64,000 nt of DNA from Halichondria panicea. Taxonomy: Eukaryota > Porifera > Demospongiae > Suberitida > Halichondriidae. This document shows positions 1 to 11,944 of the stretch, in pieces. The position numbers were made by a program, and so were the translations under genes. The stretch is taken from the NCBI RefSeq assembly GCF_963675165.1, contig NC_087385.1, positions 4,512,412-4,576,411 on the forward strand, given 5' to 3'. Numbering within the stretch: the stretch's first letter is position 1; the number at the start of each line of letters is the position of its first letter. Below the pieces are notes generated by a model. The model did not search any database. It was not told the DNA's origin and saw nothing but the letters and a program-made list of their open reading frames with translations.

Positions 1-3000
1 ATGTCAGGGTCTGCCCTGTGCAGTTTGGCTAGGAAGTAGGCCAGCATGGCTCTCTCTGAGGGAGACACCTCCACGTTGAATCCCTGTGGGGAAGTGCATG
101 TGTGTACTGGTTACTGGACTGTAGCTATACACTGTGTACATTGGTCTCCTCCTGTGGAGGTGTAGAGTGGGTGTTCATACACACTGAGTGGGTGTGTGAT
201 TGTATACATGGCTGGTGTGGGTGGGTTAATTGGTGTACCTTTTTCTGGATGAACTGGTCAAATCTGAACGGGAAATCTCTGTCCACTGGATGACGTATCG
301 CTATGCACACGTACATCACATGAGCATTGCACGAAGTCTTAATCACATGACTTACCACATAGGTCGGCCTGGAATGGCTTGTCAGGAGGTGGTTTGTCAA
401 ACCGGATATCAGGATGCACCAGACTACCCAGACACAGAACCTGCACAGAATAATCGGTCATTGTTACCATAATACACGTCGTCAGTTGAGATTATTTCCA
501 ACCGAGAACTACCCTAAAATGCTCACACTATTATTTTACTTCCCTAAGAGACCACTTCCAAAATGGATATGACGTCTCATTAAAGATCTGATTACATACA
601 GTACATATGCATTCAGACTACACACACACACACATGAATGGCAATGGGGGTGAGCATATGCCTGGGTGTCCTGTGTAAGCTGCAGTAGGTTGGTTTGCTG
701 GCTGCAGTTGGAATGATTGGCATGCGAGACACCAGCAATTAGTCGAGCTAAAGTTCCACAAGGCTATCATGTGTTCACAATAAATAAGATAATTCATCAG
801 AGAGTATGGCCCAAGGCTGCACTATAACGATATTTAGAGCCAGCAATTTACTGTAATAATATTCACATGTCCAGCACATTCCAATAGACCACACACAATA
901 GTGTTGAGATAGTGAGAGCCAGTTAATCCAATTCCATTGTCAAGTAACCACAACACATTCCAATGAAATTAGGCCAGCCAGTCACAAGGCACCATTGGGC
1001 CGCTAGCTGGGCACACCTACCCAATGTGGGTGGTCATTCATAGCATGAAATATCCAATAGACCTCTCGTATATTCATAATCACGCTACAAAGAACAGGGT
1101 TAGTCATGAACGGGAGGGGTTTGTGGCTCGAATAGACACTTTTACTAGATAGCTTAGGTACAGTCTACTGGCTTAAAAAGTGGTTTGGAATGGAGGAAAA
1201 CGGGGTGAGGGCGAGGTGTGAAAAGATGGGAGGGGGGCTCTTCATTAACTCTTCATTAACTTACTTACTGGAATTCTATGTTTTGCTTAATTACCTCATT
1301 AGATCCTGTTTTTGGATTCAGGGTAATTTTAACAGACAGACTCATGACAACCAGTGGAGGAGGTGGTTCTTGCTCTGTTGCCACGATAACCTGATCCATG
1401 TCTGCAACTATAGCCTCACACTTGCACCAGCTGATGTTGAGCTGTGGTATACCTGCAGGGGTAGCCAAGTAAGGAGGGCAAGGAGGAAGGGGGGTAGCAA
1501 ATAAGGGGGTAAGGAAGAAGGGGGTAGTCTTACTGGGGCATTTGATGTGGAGCCAGCTAGGGCCTCTCAGCTTGCAATGGAGAATGAGTTTCTCGAGGCT
1601 GCAGGAGGGATTACATGTACAGACAAGGAATAATATACCCCTACAGCGACATGTACTGGGCACAAGGGAGTCACACACACCAACATCTCACCATGATGTG
1701 TTGGTTCCAAACACTCGACTGTAGCTCCGCCCCTTATCGTCCATGGGTGGGGCTGGGTACTCACACGAGTACTTGACCTCCAGGTATTCGCACTCTGAGG
1801 GTACATCCGGCAGATCAAAGGCATACCTCTTGGTCACTCTCTTGGAGGAGAACTTGAGTATCTGGTGTCTGTCAGCAAACTTCTCACTGAATTCCTGTCA
1901 GTAATATGAGGGAAAGATAAGTGGATAGAGTGGTGCCTTCAATAAAAGATGGGACCAGTAACATTGAGTCGGGTAAATGACACACTGTGAGAGCTGAAAT
2001 AAATGGACTATTTTAAATCAGCTACAAGTACATGGAATGCAAGCTCAACACCCCCTCAATGTAAATCTGCAAGGTCACTAGCCTCGATCCCAGGCCGCAC
2101 TTCTTCTGAGAGTGGGCATGGTAACGACTACTTGCGCATGCGCCAATCTCACCCCGGTATCTGGGGGCTTTGGATAACATCGTATATGACGTCACAACGA
2201 ACGGAAGTGGATTGAATGAAGTAGAAAGTTCGATTGAAGGTTTCTAGCCCATCTGATAGAGTTCTGAGCTACCCTTAGCCTGCTATGTTAACAAAAGACT
2301 CACAGCCTGCAACAGTGTGGATGACAATCGTCAAGATTAGATAAGAGTGCAATCGTCTGAACGGAGTGAAAGCTGACATAGCTAATAATTATAGGCAAAA
2401 GAAACCATTAAATAAAATATAACTGATTTAATGAGCCATTCGCAGTTTCACAGTATAGCATGGCTTAGTGTTTGAGAAAAGCATATGACCACTGGCAGGA
2501 TCAACCATGTAACTATCGGGACGCCAGAGCATACGAGACACACTGTGTCACTCGAACGTCCTCGTTCAGAGGGCCGGCCAACGCATCACACCAGTGCGGC
2601 CACACGGACCGCAGAGGGTTCAACAATTTTGCAAATCCTCGGCCACAGACTGACCAACTGAAGGCAGGAGAAGGCAGCAGGAAAAGGCAGTTGAGGCCCA
2701 CTCGTTGCCTGCAGATACAGTCAATCACAGGGATCGACGATATGCAATTGTAGATAGGTGTGGCCTGTGACTGTCCATATTATGGACAGGCCATGCCCAT
2801 CTACTCTACTAACCTTAAAGGTGAAGTAAATTCTGCTAAATTTCTGTGAAATTAATGCTGTTTCTAATTACTCGCGAGTGGTTTTAATTAGATTCATTGC
2901 ATTTTCCAATTATCTGCGAGTTACACATTTTTACTAGCATTCACAGAAATAGCAAATTAATAACCTGCGAAAATTTGTTACCATAAGCTGCATAGCTCTG

Positions 3001-5015
3001 TGTATGACTTTTAATAATTACGAATTTGTATTCTTTGTCTGTATATATTTATTCTTTTTTCTGGTGGGAAATTTTACGGGGAAAATATCCAATAATTTTG
3101 CGCATGCGCAAATAATCAGTAGCAGCTTCTTCAATTCAAGGCCCCAAGGCCTGTGAAGGAGGCTAAGAGGTCACATGACTGACTCACAGTGTATAAGTCC
3201 TCCATCTTGACGTCCTGGTCTGTGGGCTGGCCTGATTTGGAGAGCATCTTCTCTCGAGGGAGGAAGTAGAGACAGCGATTGACGTTCCTCACCACCACAC
3301 AACAGCTGGACAGGACGAAGGTGGGGCAACAATGGTTGATATAAGGTTTGGAATGAATGCTTTGATAAGTGGCCTGGATTGACAGTGTGGCAGCTGTTGG
3401 TACAGATAATGTGTTGGCAGTGCTTCCTGTCATGTCCCAAAGTGGGAGATACCTACAAGTCACCATTAGTCTGTATATAGAGGTGATGCTCACCTGACGA
3501 ATGCCTGCACGTCTTGCACCCATACCTTCCCGAACAGGAACACAGAGCCCGGCTGATGATAATGATTCTCATAGGCATCCAGCCAATAGAAGGGAAGTAC
3601 ACACTCTCCATCCACCTCCTGTGTGGGCAGGGACGATGCGTCCAGCTGTACACTCGCAAATGCCTGCACATGACAGTAAGGATAAGATTTTGAGAGACAT
3701 GCGCAAGGACAGGGAGAGAAGTAGTACTAAAAGTAAAGGTGGTTAGAACTGCTACTCACATCCTCATTGCTCTGCTGTAGGTCCCCCCTCACTGTCTCCC
3801 AGCCAGTCACTGACACCGCCTCCTCTGGCCTGTGTGGATGGGAGTGGTCATACATGTGCAATCATTACTCTAGCTACAGACAACACACACTGATATTCTT
3901 ACACATCAACAGCCATCATGTCCTCTTTGTCTTCCTCTATCTCTTCGCTCACTACCATCACATCCTCAGCCTCCACACTATCCTTCTTCGTATCCACTCC
4001 CTCCACATTCCCCGCCCCCTCATCATAGTCCATACCCATACCGTAATCATCCAATTCCAAAGCTGACAGGGGAGATGGCTCCCTCCTCACTGGGCGGGCA
4101 GGACGCATCTCAGACTTGATCACTCGTATTTTCTTAAGCCCCCCCGTACGAGGTGCTTGAGGGGTAGACGAGAGACGAGGGGCAAAGGAGGAGCGGGCAC
4201 GAGAGGGTGTGGTTTGGTGGGGGCGTGGCACCTTCCTTCCACTAGAAGATGGCTTATCCTAAAATTATTATATCCCTAAATTTGAATCCATGACTACTGT
4301 ACTACCTTAATTTCCATGAGGAGGTCGGAGAGCAGATCATCATTCTTCACCGTAGCTGTTTCCTGCATGTATATGTACATTACTACCCTGGTAACAGATT
4401 GGCAGAGTGGTGGCAGCTGTTCACCTCTTTTTTCTTTCTCTTGCTTGGCTCTCCCATGCTCAACAACATCTGTTTGATGTCACCAGACGGCTTGGCCATT
4501 CTACGCCCTGGGGCAGACTGGGAATGTAATCCAGTCATAAAAATGATTGAATAAGCACTGTAGATACACGGTCTACTCTTTAAACTCACATATTTCTTTT
4601 TCCCCTTCCCCTTGGCCGTAGAGGTAGGTGTGTCGTCCACCTCCTCATCGAATATCTCTCGACCATGCTCAGTGTACGCACCATCTGCACAAGCAATTTA
4701 AACAACCACACAACACTCAGACCACACCCCTCACCATCATCCAATACGAACCCCTCCTCCTGCCGCTGCTGGACAATCTTGGCATATTCTGACTCATTGA
4801 CATACTCAAACACATCCTCCGCTACCTCCAGCTCAGAGTCCTCGACCACTCCCATTTCACGACCCCGTCTGTAGAGATGAGATATGACATTACCACACAC
4901 ACTCCATACTCATCACTAACTTGATTTTTTCTAAAGCCGAGGATGCTCCTGTGTTCTTCTTCTCTCTCCTCTTGCGTCTCACAGCAATGGTATCAGAAGA
5001 TGGCTGGTCCTCCAT
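1..5015 (-). CDS. POLA1: DNA polymerase alpha catalytic subunit (5' portion, partial)
   Basis: Catalytic subunit of the replicative polymerase alpha-primase complex, which acts in the nucleus to extend RNA primers. Fifteen exons (- strand): 5015-4921, 4868-4735, 4684-4590, 4517-4425, 4362-4306, 4258-3903, 3829-3760, 3663-3494, 3305-3188, 1894-1692, 1598-1534, 1452-1295, 440-356, 300-239, 83-1. All phases are consistent and give about 614 residues with no stop. The start is ATG at 5015, MEDQPSSDT. The acidic and basic N-terminal tail holds DGREIFD-like and IKQMLLSM segments. Family-diagnostic blocks follow: [73 protein letters not shown]-like [12 protein letters not shown]. The polymerase active-site motifs lie beyond the left edge. 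Intron 9 (1895-3187) is long and carries an rRNA-derived fragment. The gene is divergent from the SEFIR1 gene. Identity is very secure; individual splice sites are predictions. Confidence 0.95.
2412..2512 (-). pseudogene. Degenerate 5' end of 18S rRNA inside a POLA1 intron
   Basis: Read on the minus strand from 2512 downwards, the sequence follows the universal 5' end of eukaryotic 18S rRNA: GGTTGATCCTGCCAGT-like, then CATATGCTT, GGCTTAATC-like (mutated) and CGAATGGCTCATTAAATCAG. Several substitutions and small gaps are visible, for example CATGGTTGAT in place of CCTGGTTGAT and a shortened stretch near 2452-2460. Similarity fades below about 2412, so only about 100 nt of the 1.8 kb gene is present. 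It sits in POLA1 intron 9 and is best read as an inserted rDNA fragment, not a functional rRNA gene. Confidence 0.85.
2513..2750 (-). other. Possible 5' external transcribed spacer remnant of rDNA
   Basis: The segment lies immediately upstream, in rRNA sense, of the 18S 5' terminus. It is noticeably more GC-rich than the surrounding intron (for example GGGCCGGCCAACG and CACACGGACCGCAGAGGG). An rDNA fragment that includes the 18S start would be expected to carry the adjoining external transcribed spacer. No direct homology can be recognised because spacers are species-specific, so this is inference from position and composition. Confidence 0.4.
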
Positions 5016-5255
5016 TCTATGTGAACGGCTGTCTGCTGTGCGGTAGATCTATTACAAGTATTGGTTTAGGTGCAAAAAAGTGGGTGTAGTAAAACACTTG
5101 GATAGCTCCACCATCTTTTCCACATTGCACATGCGCACAGTCTAGTTGCTAGACTTGAACTCTGTACTCCACGTGGACTGGCTATTAAACTACCCCTATA
5201 AAACCTCATGCAGGCAATGTTGTAAACAACTTTCAGTTTTTTCTGAGCGTCTGAG
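5016..5255. promoter_or_regulatory. Divergent intergenic region POLA1 / SEFIR1
   Basis: Only 240 bp separate the POLA1 start codon (- strand) from the SEFIR1 start codon (+ strand), so both promoters must lie here or overlap transcribed sequence. An NRF1-like half-palindrome, TGCACATGCGCACAG, lies at about 5126-5140. No clear TATA box is seen. Its role as a shared promoter is inferred from spacing. Confidence 0.5.
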
Positions 5256-8200
5256 ATGCTTTGCAAAGTGCTCCTCGTCTCTCTAGTGCTGGCAGCTGTA
5301 GCTGTGCAAGTGCTGCTTGCAAGTGTGGCCTGTGCTAGTGCAGGAGGGAGCTGTGAGCCCATGTCTATCAGTAAGGTGAGCTGAGCTGAATAGCTGCAAT
5401 AATAATTCTGAGCTGCAACTTTTATAGCTATTGTCTAAACAGTGCTGCTTTCTATGGCCTTGGGGTAGCTAGCAGCATGCGCTTTCCCACGCCGTTAATC
5501 TACTATGTTATGTTTAGCTATATATGTGGTAGATGGTCGCAACCACTGACACGATATAATATTATTATCATTGATCCCCGGTTCAAAATTACTATACAAA
5601 CGTTATCGCTCAAAACGTTATCACTCAACCATTTTTTACACAAGTTTTTACATGTCATAAGATAAACTGCTCCTTTGAACTTAATTCAATATTCTCACCA
5701 TTTCAAAGTACTTCTGCAGTGTGTAAGTTTCAGTATAGTAGCCTGCTTTCATGTGTGTTTTACTTGTGTTACCCTCTTTACTAACCTCTTTGTACTATTC
5801 ACTGACAGGCTCTGTCTGACCCGACTGCAGGCCAGCTGGAGCATGGTGAGTTTCCTAACTTTAATAATTTGATTGACCCATACCACAGAAAATCTCCACA
5901 AAAGCCCCACTGTCAATTTTTGGAAAAATTTAGCAATTAAGGTTTCTTAGTGAATGTTGTTGCTGGTTGTGGGTATGTAGAGGGAGCTAGCATTGAAAAC
6001 ACATGATTATCACTTCCGTTTTGATTTCAATGGTTTTATCTTGATCGCAGAAGTCGTCCATGCAGTTGTGGAGAGAAACTACTTTAATCCCCCAGGTTAG
6101 TACACACAAAGATCTCAGTATTTTCAAAACACATTCAATAATTGATGGAACTGTTTATCAACTTGGAGCATGTTATGAGAACTATGCGCATATCGCAATA
6201 CTGATAGCCGTCAGAGGGATCCGATTATATCTAGTGCACACACATGGTATAATCATCCTTTGTGAATCTCACAGACACAACCACGTTCAATTGCCCCTCC
6301 CCCTCCGACAGTCTGCTTGAAGTGAAAAACTTGTCTGTGTCTCTGTTCCCTAATGCTGAGTATCCAGACTACTACAATCTCCTCCTTCAGTGGATATCGG
6401 ATGGTACGCAACTATTTCCATGAACTTACTATCATTGTAATTTGTCTTTTGCCGCAGGAAACTCTGAAGGGTACTTCATCCAATTGACAAAGGAGGGACG
6501 ACATAAATTCTACAATACTCAAATTAACAACCCTGTAAGTGTTGCAATAATGTTCACTTATATTTACATGTACATATTTTTTAATTTCATTCTCAGATGG
6601 TTACTAGTGTCCTACTGAAAGAAGTGACTTTTTATCCTTACTCTCCTAGCTCACTATCGATTCAAGTACAAGTAAGTTTATCTTTGTATTTATCAATAAA
6701 GTGCTCAGTGGTCTGTCTGTTTTAGCCCAAATCACGCAGCAGTTCTTGTGCCTCTGTAACGGTATCAGTGTCTGTGGACTTGTGTGATGCATTTGTATAC
6801 AATCAACACTGCTCCCAACGTAAGTCCCAACGCATTATCGATATGCATCACACAATTACGAATCGTCCCAACACAGGTGTTCAGCAATCCACGCCTGATA
6901 TAGCAGAATTTCAAGTCCAAACAACTTTGTTGTCTAGTGATCCACAGCTAATGAGCATGCATTTATCTTGGGAGACTCGTGATAAGAGTGTCATGATTGC
7001 CCTCACGTCAACTGGTCAAAAGAACACAGATTGCAGTAAGCCTGGTCGACAGCCACCCTGTTTCATTGCCAGCAACACGGTAAGTGCATGAGCTCACTCT
7101 GCATCGTAAGTAAATTGATTGATTATTTGTTTCTCTTCTTAGAATTCAGTGACTGTTTCTTTGTTGAATGCTTCCACTAAGTACACAGTCACTGTAAGTC
7201 CTTCAATCAGTGTTGCCTTGTCAGCAATGTTATGTACCCCCTTCGCACACAGCTTCATATATTCGACCCCTCCCCTTGTCATCCTAATTTAGTTCACCTT
7301 TTAGACGGATGTAGTAATGGCCGCTGTTGCAACGACTATTCTCCCATACCATTACCACTTCCAACCAATATAACGTCCACTTATACCACGCCTACTCCCT
7401 CCTCTGTCAACACACGAGTCACAACTTCACAAGCAAATTCTCATACAGAAGACACTCACACAGAAGACGCTCATACAGAAGACACACATACTCATACAGA
7501 AGACGCTCATACAGAAGACGCTCACACAGAAGACGCTCATACAGAAGACACCCATACAGAAGACGCTCATGCAGAAGACTTGCGTGCAGTGTATAGCAAC
7601 AATATTTCGCAAGAGAACTCTAGTGGTAAGCACAATTAATCTAGGGCATACCATTAAAGATTTTACTAAATCCCCAAAAGATGTTCTTGAAGGTACGAAC
7701 CACTAAACCAGTTTCAATTCCCCTCTATGAAAGCCACCTCTTAAGCCAACCACACAAGCCATGCACTTTCAATTCTCTCGCATACCCTCACAGAATAGCA
7801 CCTGTTAGTGACATCATGGTCTGTTTACATTCTTTGGGTAAACCTTGTACACCACTGTCCACTGTATGCCACCCACGTGCAGGCCTGGTGATTGTCGCCA
7901 TAGCAGTGCCCCTAGTCATTATTGTGGTCTCAGTGTGCATCATTGCAGTATCAGTGATTCTCTATAAGGCCTCCAAGAAACGAAAAAGGAGAGTACCTCC
8001 TACCCATGTGATGGCCAACAATCCCATTGTTGAATACCCTTCCTCCACCACGACACTTCCTGACATAGGAGAAACATCCATGGAGTCCCTGAACAATATT
8101 GAACTATCCCCTGTGAAGCCGCTAAACAGTCAATCAAGTCCTATCCGAGGTGTATCACCTGACAGTCCTTCTGTAGTAGTTCTATACTCTCCAAAGACAC

Positions 8201-8625
8201 CAAACGTTGAGATAAGAGATATTCTTGGAACGCTGGTAGTGGGATTGTGTCAATATGGCATCAACGCTAAGTCTCCAGACACCTGCGTCAGTGACAGTAT
8301 CTCTGCCTGGCTTGAGAGTGAGATGGAGAACTCTATCGTACTCCTTGTGTGCAACGAAGCCCTAAAGAGTGACTGGGAGTGTGAGAGGCCTAGCAAGCTG
8401 GTGTGTTCCCTCAGACAGCTGCTACACGGCAGTTTGGTGGATAGGGGACTCTCAAACTTTGCTACTGTGTTTATGGGCAAGGATGCAGAGAGTGGTTATG
8501 TGCCAAGTGCTTATCTCAAGCCCCAGAAGCAATTCACTGTCAGAGACATTAGTGATATTGATGATATATCACATTTTGTGTTTAAGATTCCACGTTACGA
8601 AGCATGTTACGAAGCATCATTTTAA
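5256..8625 (+). CDS. SEFIR-domain IL-17-receptor-like membrane protein 1
   Basis: Predicted type I membrane receptor that would signal through its SEFIR domain to CIKS/Act1-type adaptors (family inference). Exons: 5256-5375, 5809-5845, 6051-6095, 6275-6403, 6458-6534, 6597-6671, 6726-6819, 6877-7079, 7143-7193, 7253-7625, 7883-8625; phases close to give 648 residues. A signal peptide is visible (MLCKVLLVSLVLAAVAV). The Cys-containing beta-rich ectodomain is followed by a Thr/Pro segment and repeats of HTED(A/T). One TM segment lies near residues 403-428 (LVIVAIAVPLVIIVV), then KKRKRR. The SEFIR domain starts near 498 with VVVLYSPKTP and includes ENSIVLLVCNEALKSDWE. From about 7998 the last exon is nearly identical to those of SEFIR2 and SEFIR3, although the ectodomain is quite different. 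That suggests gene conversion or shuffling of the signalling end. The ligand is unknown. Confidence 0.85.
7441..7585 (+). repeat. In-frame 15-bp minisatellite (HTEDA repeats)
   Basis: About nine units of roughly 15 bp (ACAGAAGACGCTCAT and variants) encode HTEDA/HTEDT in the juxtamembrane stalk of SEFIR1. The units differ by single substitutions, and one has an HT insertion. It is probably a length-variable extracellular stalk, and nothing comparable is present in SEFIR2 or SEFIR3. Confidence 0.85.
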
Positions 8626-8719
8626 TATGTATTATAATTATGTTTTTTACTTTGTGATAATTTTTGTATGAGTATGGTCAGTCAGTAATTTTTTTTTTTT
8701 TTTTTTTTTTTTGCGAATT

Positions 8720-11700
8720 ATTTTTATCTCCATATATACCCCAATACTACATAATATTTACGTTCTATTAAATTAAATTTGGTCTTGGAACGAGTCATGC
8801 ACATGCGCAATATATTACTCATGTCCTTTGACATAATTATCTGCTCTATACAGACTATCTAAGCTCATGACAGCCTCAACATGTCTGTTCATTGGTCACA
8901 TCAGAGTGCATTACTAGTACTACTCACCTGCCTGCTCCACCATTTTACTGGAGGTGAGCTTATCTGCGGTTCAGCTATTGGAAACTACGACTGCAATCAT
9001 GTCGACATTGACCATATCTGCAAGGATGAGGTTTGTGGGTTTTAGCGTATGGAATTGTGGTAAATCTACCTGAAATCTAGACACACTCATTTAATGTATT
9101 TGTTTGTGTTTGTTGTTATATACCTCGGTGCACATGCGCCAGGGACGTACAGTAATCAGTTAATTTACATGTAGCTATAATTATTACTTGTTACTATCTA
9201 TCGTTTTATAAGCTGTAAACCTCCTTTCCATGCAGACACAACCCCCTCCTGTATGTCCCCCAGTGGCTCCGCTCTCTCGTGAGTTAAAGCATTGTGCACA
9301 ATGTAGCCAGTTGTCTGTGTTTAACCTATCTCAAAGTACTAGCTAATAAGGAGTATTTACTATGATTCCATTGTGTTGGTTGCAACCAGGAACTCCCTAT
9401 GGGGAATATATTTAGGTAGTGTACTAATTGAGATTTTATTCTCTTACAGTCAACACTGATGGCACTTACTTCAGAATAGGTGAGTCATATCCTGCTCACC
9501 GTACATGCTTGAGGCTATAATTATAGGCTGCTCTGCCTCACCAACAAATCAACAAGCAAGAAGCTCCACGACTGATGCACAGCTGTCACTAACGCCAGTC
9601 GCACACAATTGTTGGGAATACAACCTCACAGTGTCATGGACGTTCAATACAACTAGTAAGTACACCAATATAATGCTTTGTGTGTAGTCTATGTACACAT
9701 GTATGGTTCCCATGCTGTCTGTAGTTCCAACAGGATCAAGATATGAGTTAAAATATTTTAGTAGAAATGGAGATCTCATCCGCACAATATGCTCACAAGT
9801 GAGGACATCTCATTATTCGCTATTCGTGCAAGTATTTTCATTTTCTAGCAAATTGACTGGACTCGCAGTTCATTTGATGGATTGGAATTTGGGGAAGATG
9901 TACATGTAGTTGAAGTAAGAATGTATAGAACTGTCATGTACATGTGTGCAACAGAATTGACTATTGCAGTTAACTGTACTGGCTGCCAATGACTCTGAAT
10001 CTGTGTTGTTGGTGATAAGAACTGAATTAACTCATTCTCTGTCTTCATATTATGAAATTTTACCTGTCTCTCCATATCGCTGCGGTCTAGTGGGTAAGTG
10101 AATACAGTAGATACATTCAGACATGGTAGTAATGTTCTAATCTGTACAGAGAAGATACGAACCAGTCCTGTGACTAACCTCTTTCACACTCTAAGTTTGA
10201 AGGAGGGTACATACCGTGTGGAATTGACGTGGGAGCCACCCGCTCCAGTGGTACAATACATGATCCCTGTGACGTATTTTGTTACCCTATTCAACAGTTC
10301 ATTCTCGACTACAGTTCACACCAACCAGGTGCAGTTCCCTCAAAACAACAATGCTTATACTCTAACCATTGTCCCTTTTTCTACAGACTCAGATGGTTAT
10401 CTACTCCCTAGAACCCACGAGAGAGCACTTTATCAAGGTACCCATTCTTCATCAGACCTTGTGCTTGTCTCATGACCCACTAAAATTTAGTAATCCATTG
10501 TCACTACCCTTGATGTCATTACCTGCTCTTGCTGATTCAGGTAGAGCCCTTTGTGCCCTGTAGCTCTACTTGTGGGAGCAGTGAGAATCGCACAATACTA
10601 AGTGGTAAGTGATTGTTACCGGTACACTGTGTGTGAAGCTGTAGTACTTGATTTTCGTTGACACTGTGTTTTTGTCTCACAGCTCCTTTTACTTCACCGA
10701 ATATCTCACATATTGTAACACTCTCGCCGACTACCATTGAAGCTAAATGGAATGATATCCCAGAATCAGATCTGAATGGAATTATTTCACAGTACGAGGT
10801 CCGATACAAAGTTGTGAACGAAAGTATGTTAGATTCAATCTTCACTCGTAATCTGTCCGTCCTTCTATCTGATTTGAGAGCATCCACTGCGTACGAAGTG
10901 TCTGTACGAGCCTACACCAGTGTAGGGCCAGGTCCATTCTGCATGGCTGTTACAAACCAGACCATGGATGAAGAAGTAGCTACTGTTGATGTTGCAATTG
11001 TAGCTGGTGTCTCAACAGGTGTTGTTGTTGTTGCGGTCTCCTTCTGTGTGGTGTTGTTCATCACCGTACTCGTGTTGATTAGAAGAAAGACAGAGGAGGC
11101 GGAAGTGACATCTGATAATAGGGCCAATCTATCACGACTAGATATCTCAAAATCACCCAGTGAAGTAACATTTTGCTGTACAGAATCACCTCTTGATAAA
11201 GAATCACCTCTTGATAAAGAATCATTTCTTGATTCTTCATCTGATTACAGCTTTCCAATGTCACGTCCTACCCATGTGATGGCTACCAACAATCCCATTG
11301 TTGAATACCCTTCCTCCACCACGACACTCCCTGACATAGAACAAACATCCATTGAGTCCCTGAACAATATTGAACTACCCCCTGTGAAGCCGCTGAACAG
11401 TCAATCAAGTCCTATCCGAGGTGTATCACCTGACAGTCCTTCTGTGGTTGTTCTATACTCTCCAAAGACACCAACGTTCGAGATAAGAGATATTCTTGGA
11501 ACGCTGGTAGTGGGATTGTGTCAATATGGCATCAACGCTAAGTCTCCGGACACCTGCGTCAGTGATAGTATCTCTGCCTGGCTTGAGAGAGAGGTGGAGA
11601 ACTCTATCGTACTCCTTGTGTGCAACGAAGCCCTAAAGAGTGACTGGGAGTGTGAGAGGCCTAGCAAGCTGGTGTGTTCCCTCAGACAGCTGCTACATGG

Positions 11701-11940
11701 CAGTTTGGTGGATAGGGGACTCTCAAAATTTGCTACTGTGTTTATGGGCAAGGATGCAGAGAGTGGTTATGTGCCAAGTGCTTATCTCATGCCCCAGAAC
11801 CAATTCACTGTCAGAGACATTAGGGATATTGATGATATATCACATTTTGTGTTTAAGATTCCACGTTACGAAGCATGTTACGAAGCATCATAATATGTAT
11901 TATATGATTTTTACTTTGTGATAATTTTTTGTACAGTGCA
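8720..11940 (+). repeat. Tandem duplication unit A (contains SEFIR2)
   Basis: From the motif TCTCCATATATA...ACCCCAATACTA through the promoter, all introns and the coding exons, this unit matches unit B at 13163-16110 with only small indels and substitutions. Intron positions and phases are identical. It is a recent segmental tandem duplication. Confidence 0.9.
8881..11893 (+). CDS. SEFIR-domain IL-17-receptor-like membrane protein 2
   Basis: Exons: 8881-9030, 9237-9279, 9450-9479, 9527-9655, 9725-9798, 9849-9914, 9970-10093, 10150-10328, 10387-10437, 10541-10604, 10683-11893. Phases are consistent and give 706 residues. The ATG at 8881 starts a signal peptide (LLVLLTCLLHHFTG). The ectodomain has short Cys-bearing exons, then a fibronectin III-like module ending HFIKVEPFVPCSSTCG. 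A second clear FN3 module (about 304-400) holds EAKWNDIPE and TAYEVSVRAYTSVGPGPF. TM lies at about 408-436, followed by RRKTEE. The SEFIR domain starts near 558 (VVVLYSPKTP). The short intron 10329-10386 is supported by the paralogue, where it differs in length by 2 nt while the flanking codons stay conserved. A small coding duplication (SPLDKE twice) distinguishes it from SEFIR3. It is probably a receptor of immune or epithelial signalling; the ligand is unknown. Confidence 0.88.
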
Positions 11941-11944
11941 ACAA

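Noticed and set aside
125-400. Single 91-codon minus-strand gene
   Set aside because: It is two POLA1 exons (300-239 and 440-356) plus read-through of introns.
2412-2750. A functional 18S rRNA gene
   Set aside because: Only about 100 nt with substitutions and gaps; the rest of the 1.8 kb gene is missing.
10329-10475. Reading the FN3 exon of SEFIR2 straight through (VQFPQNNNAYTLTIVPFSTDSDG)
   Set aside because: The matching segment in SEFIR3 differs by a non-multiple of three while both flanks stay in frame, and splicing out restores the conserved TQMVIYSLEPTREHFIK. It is an intron.
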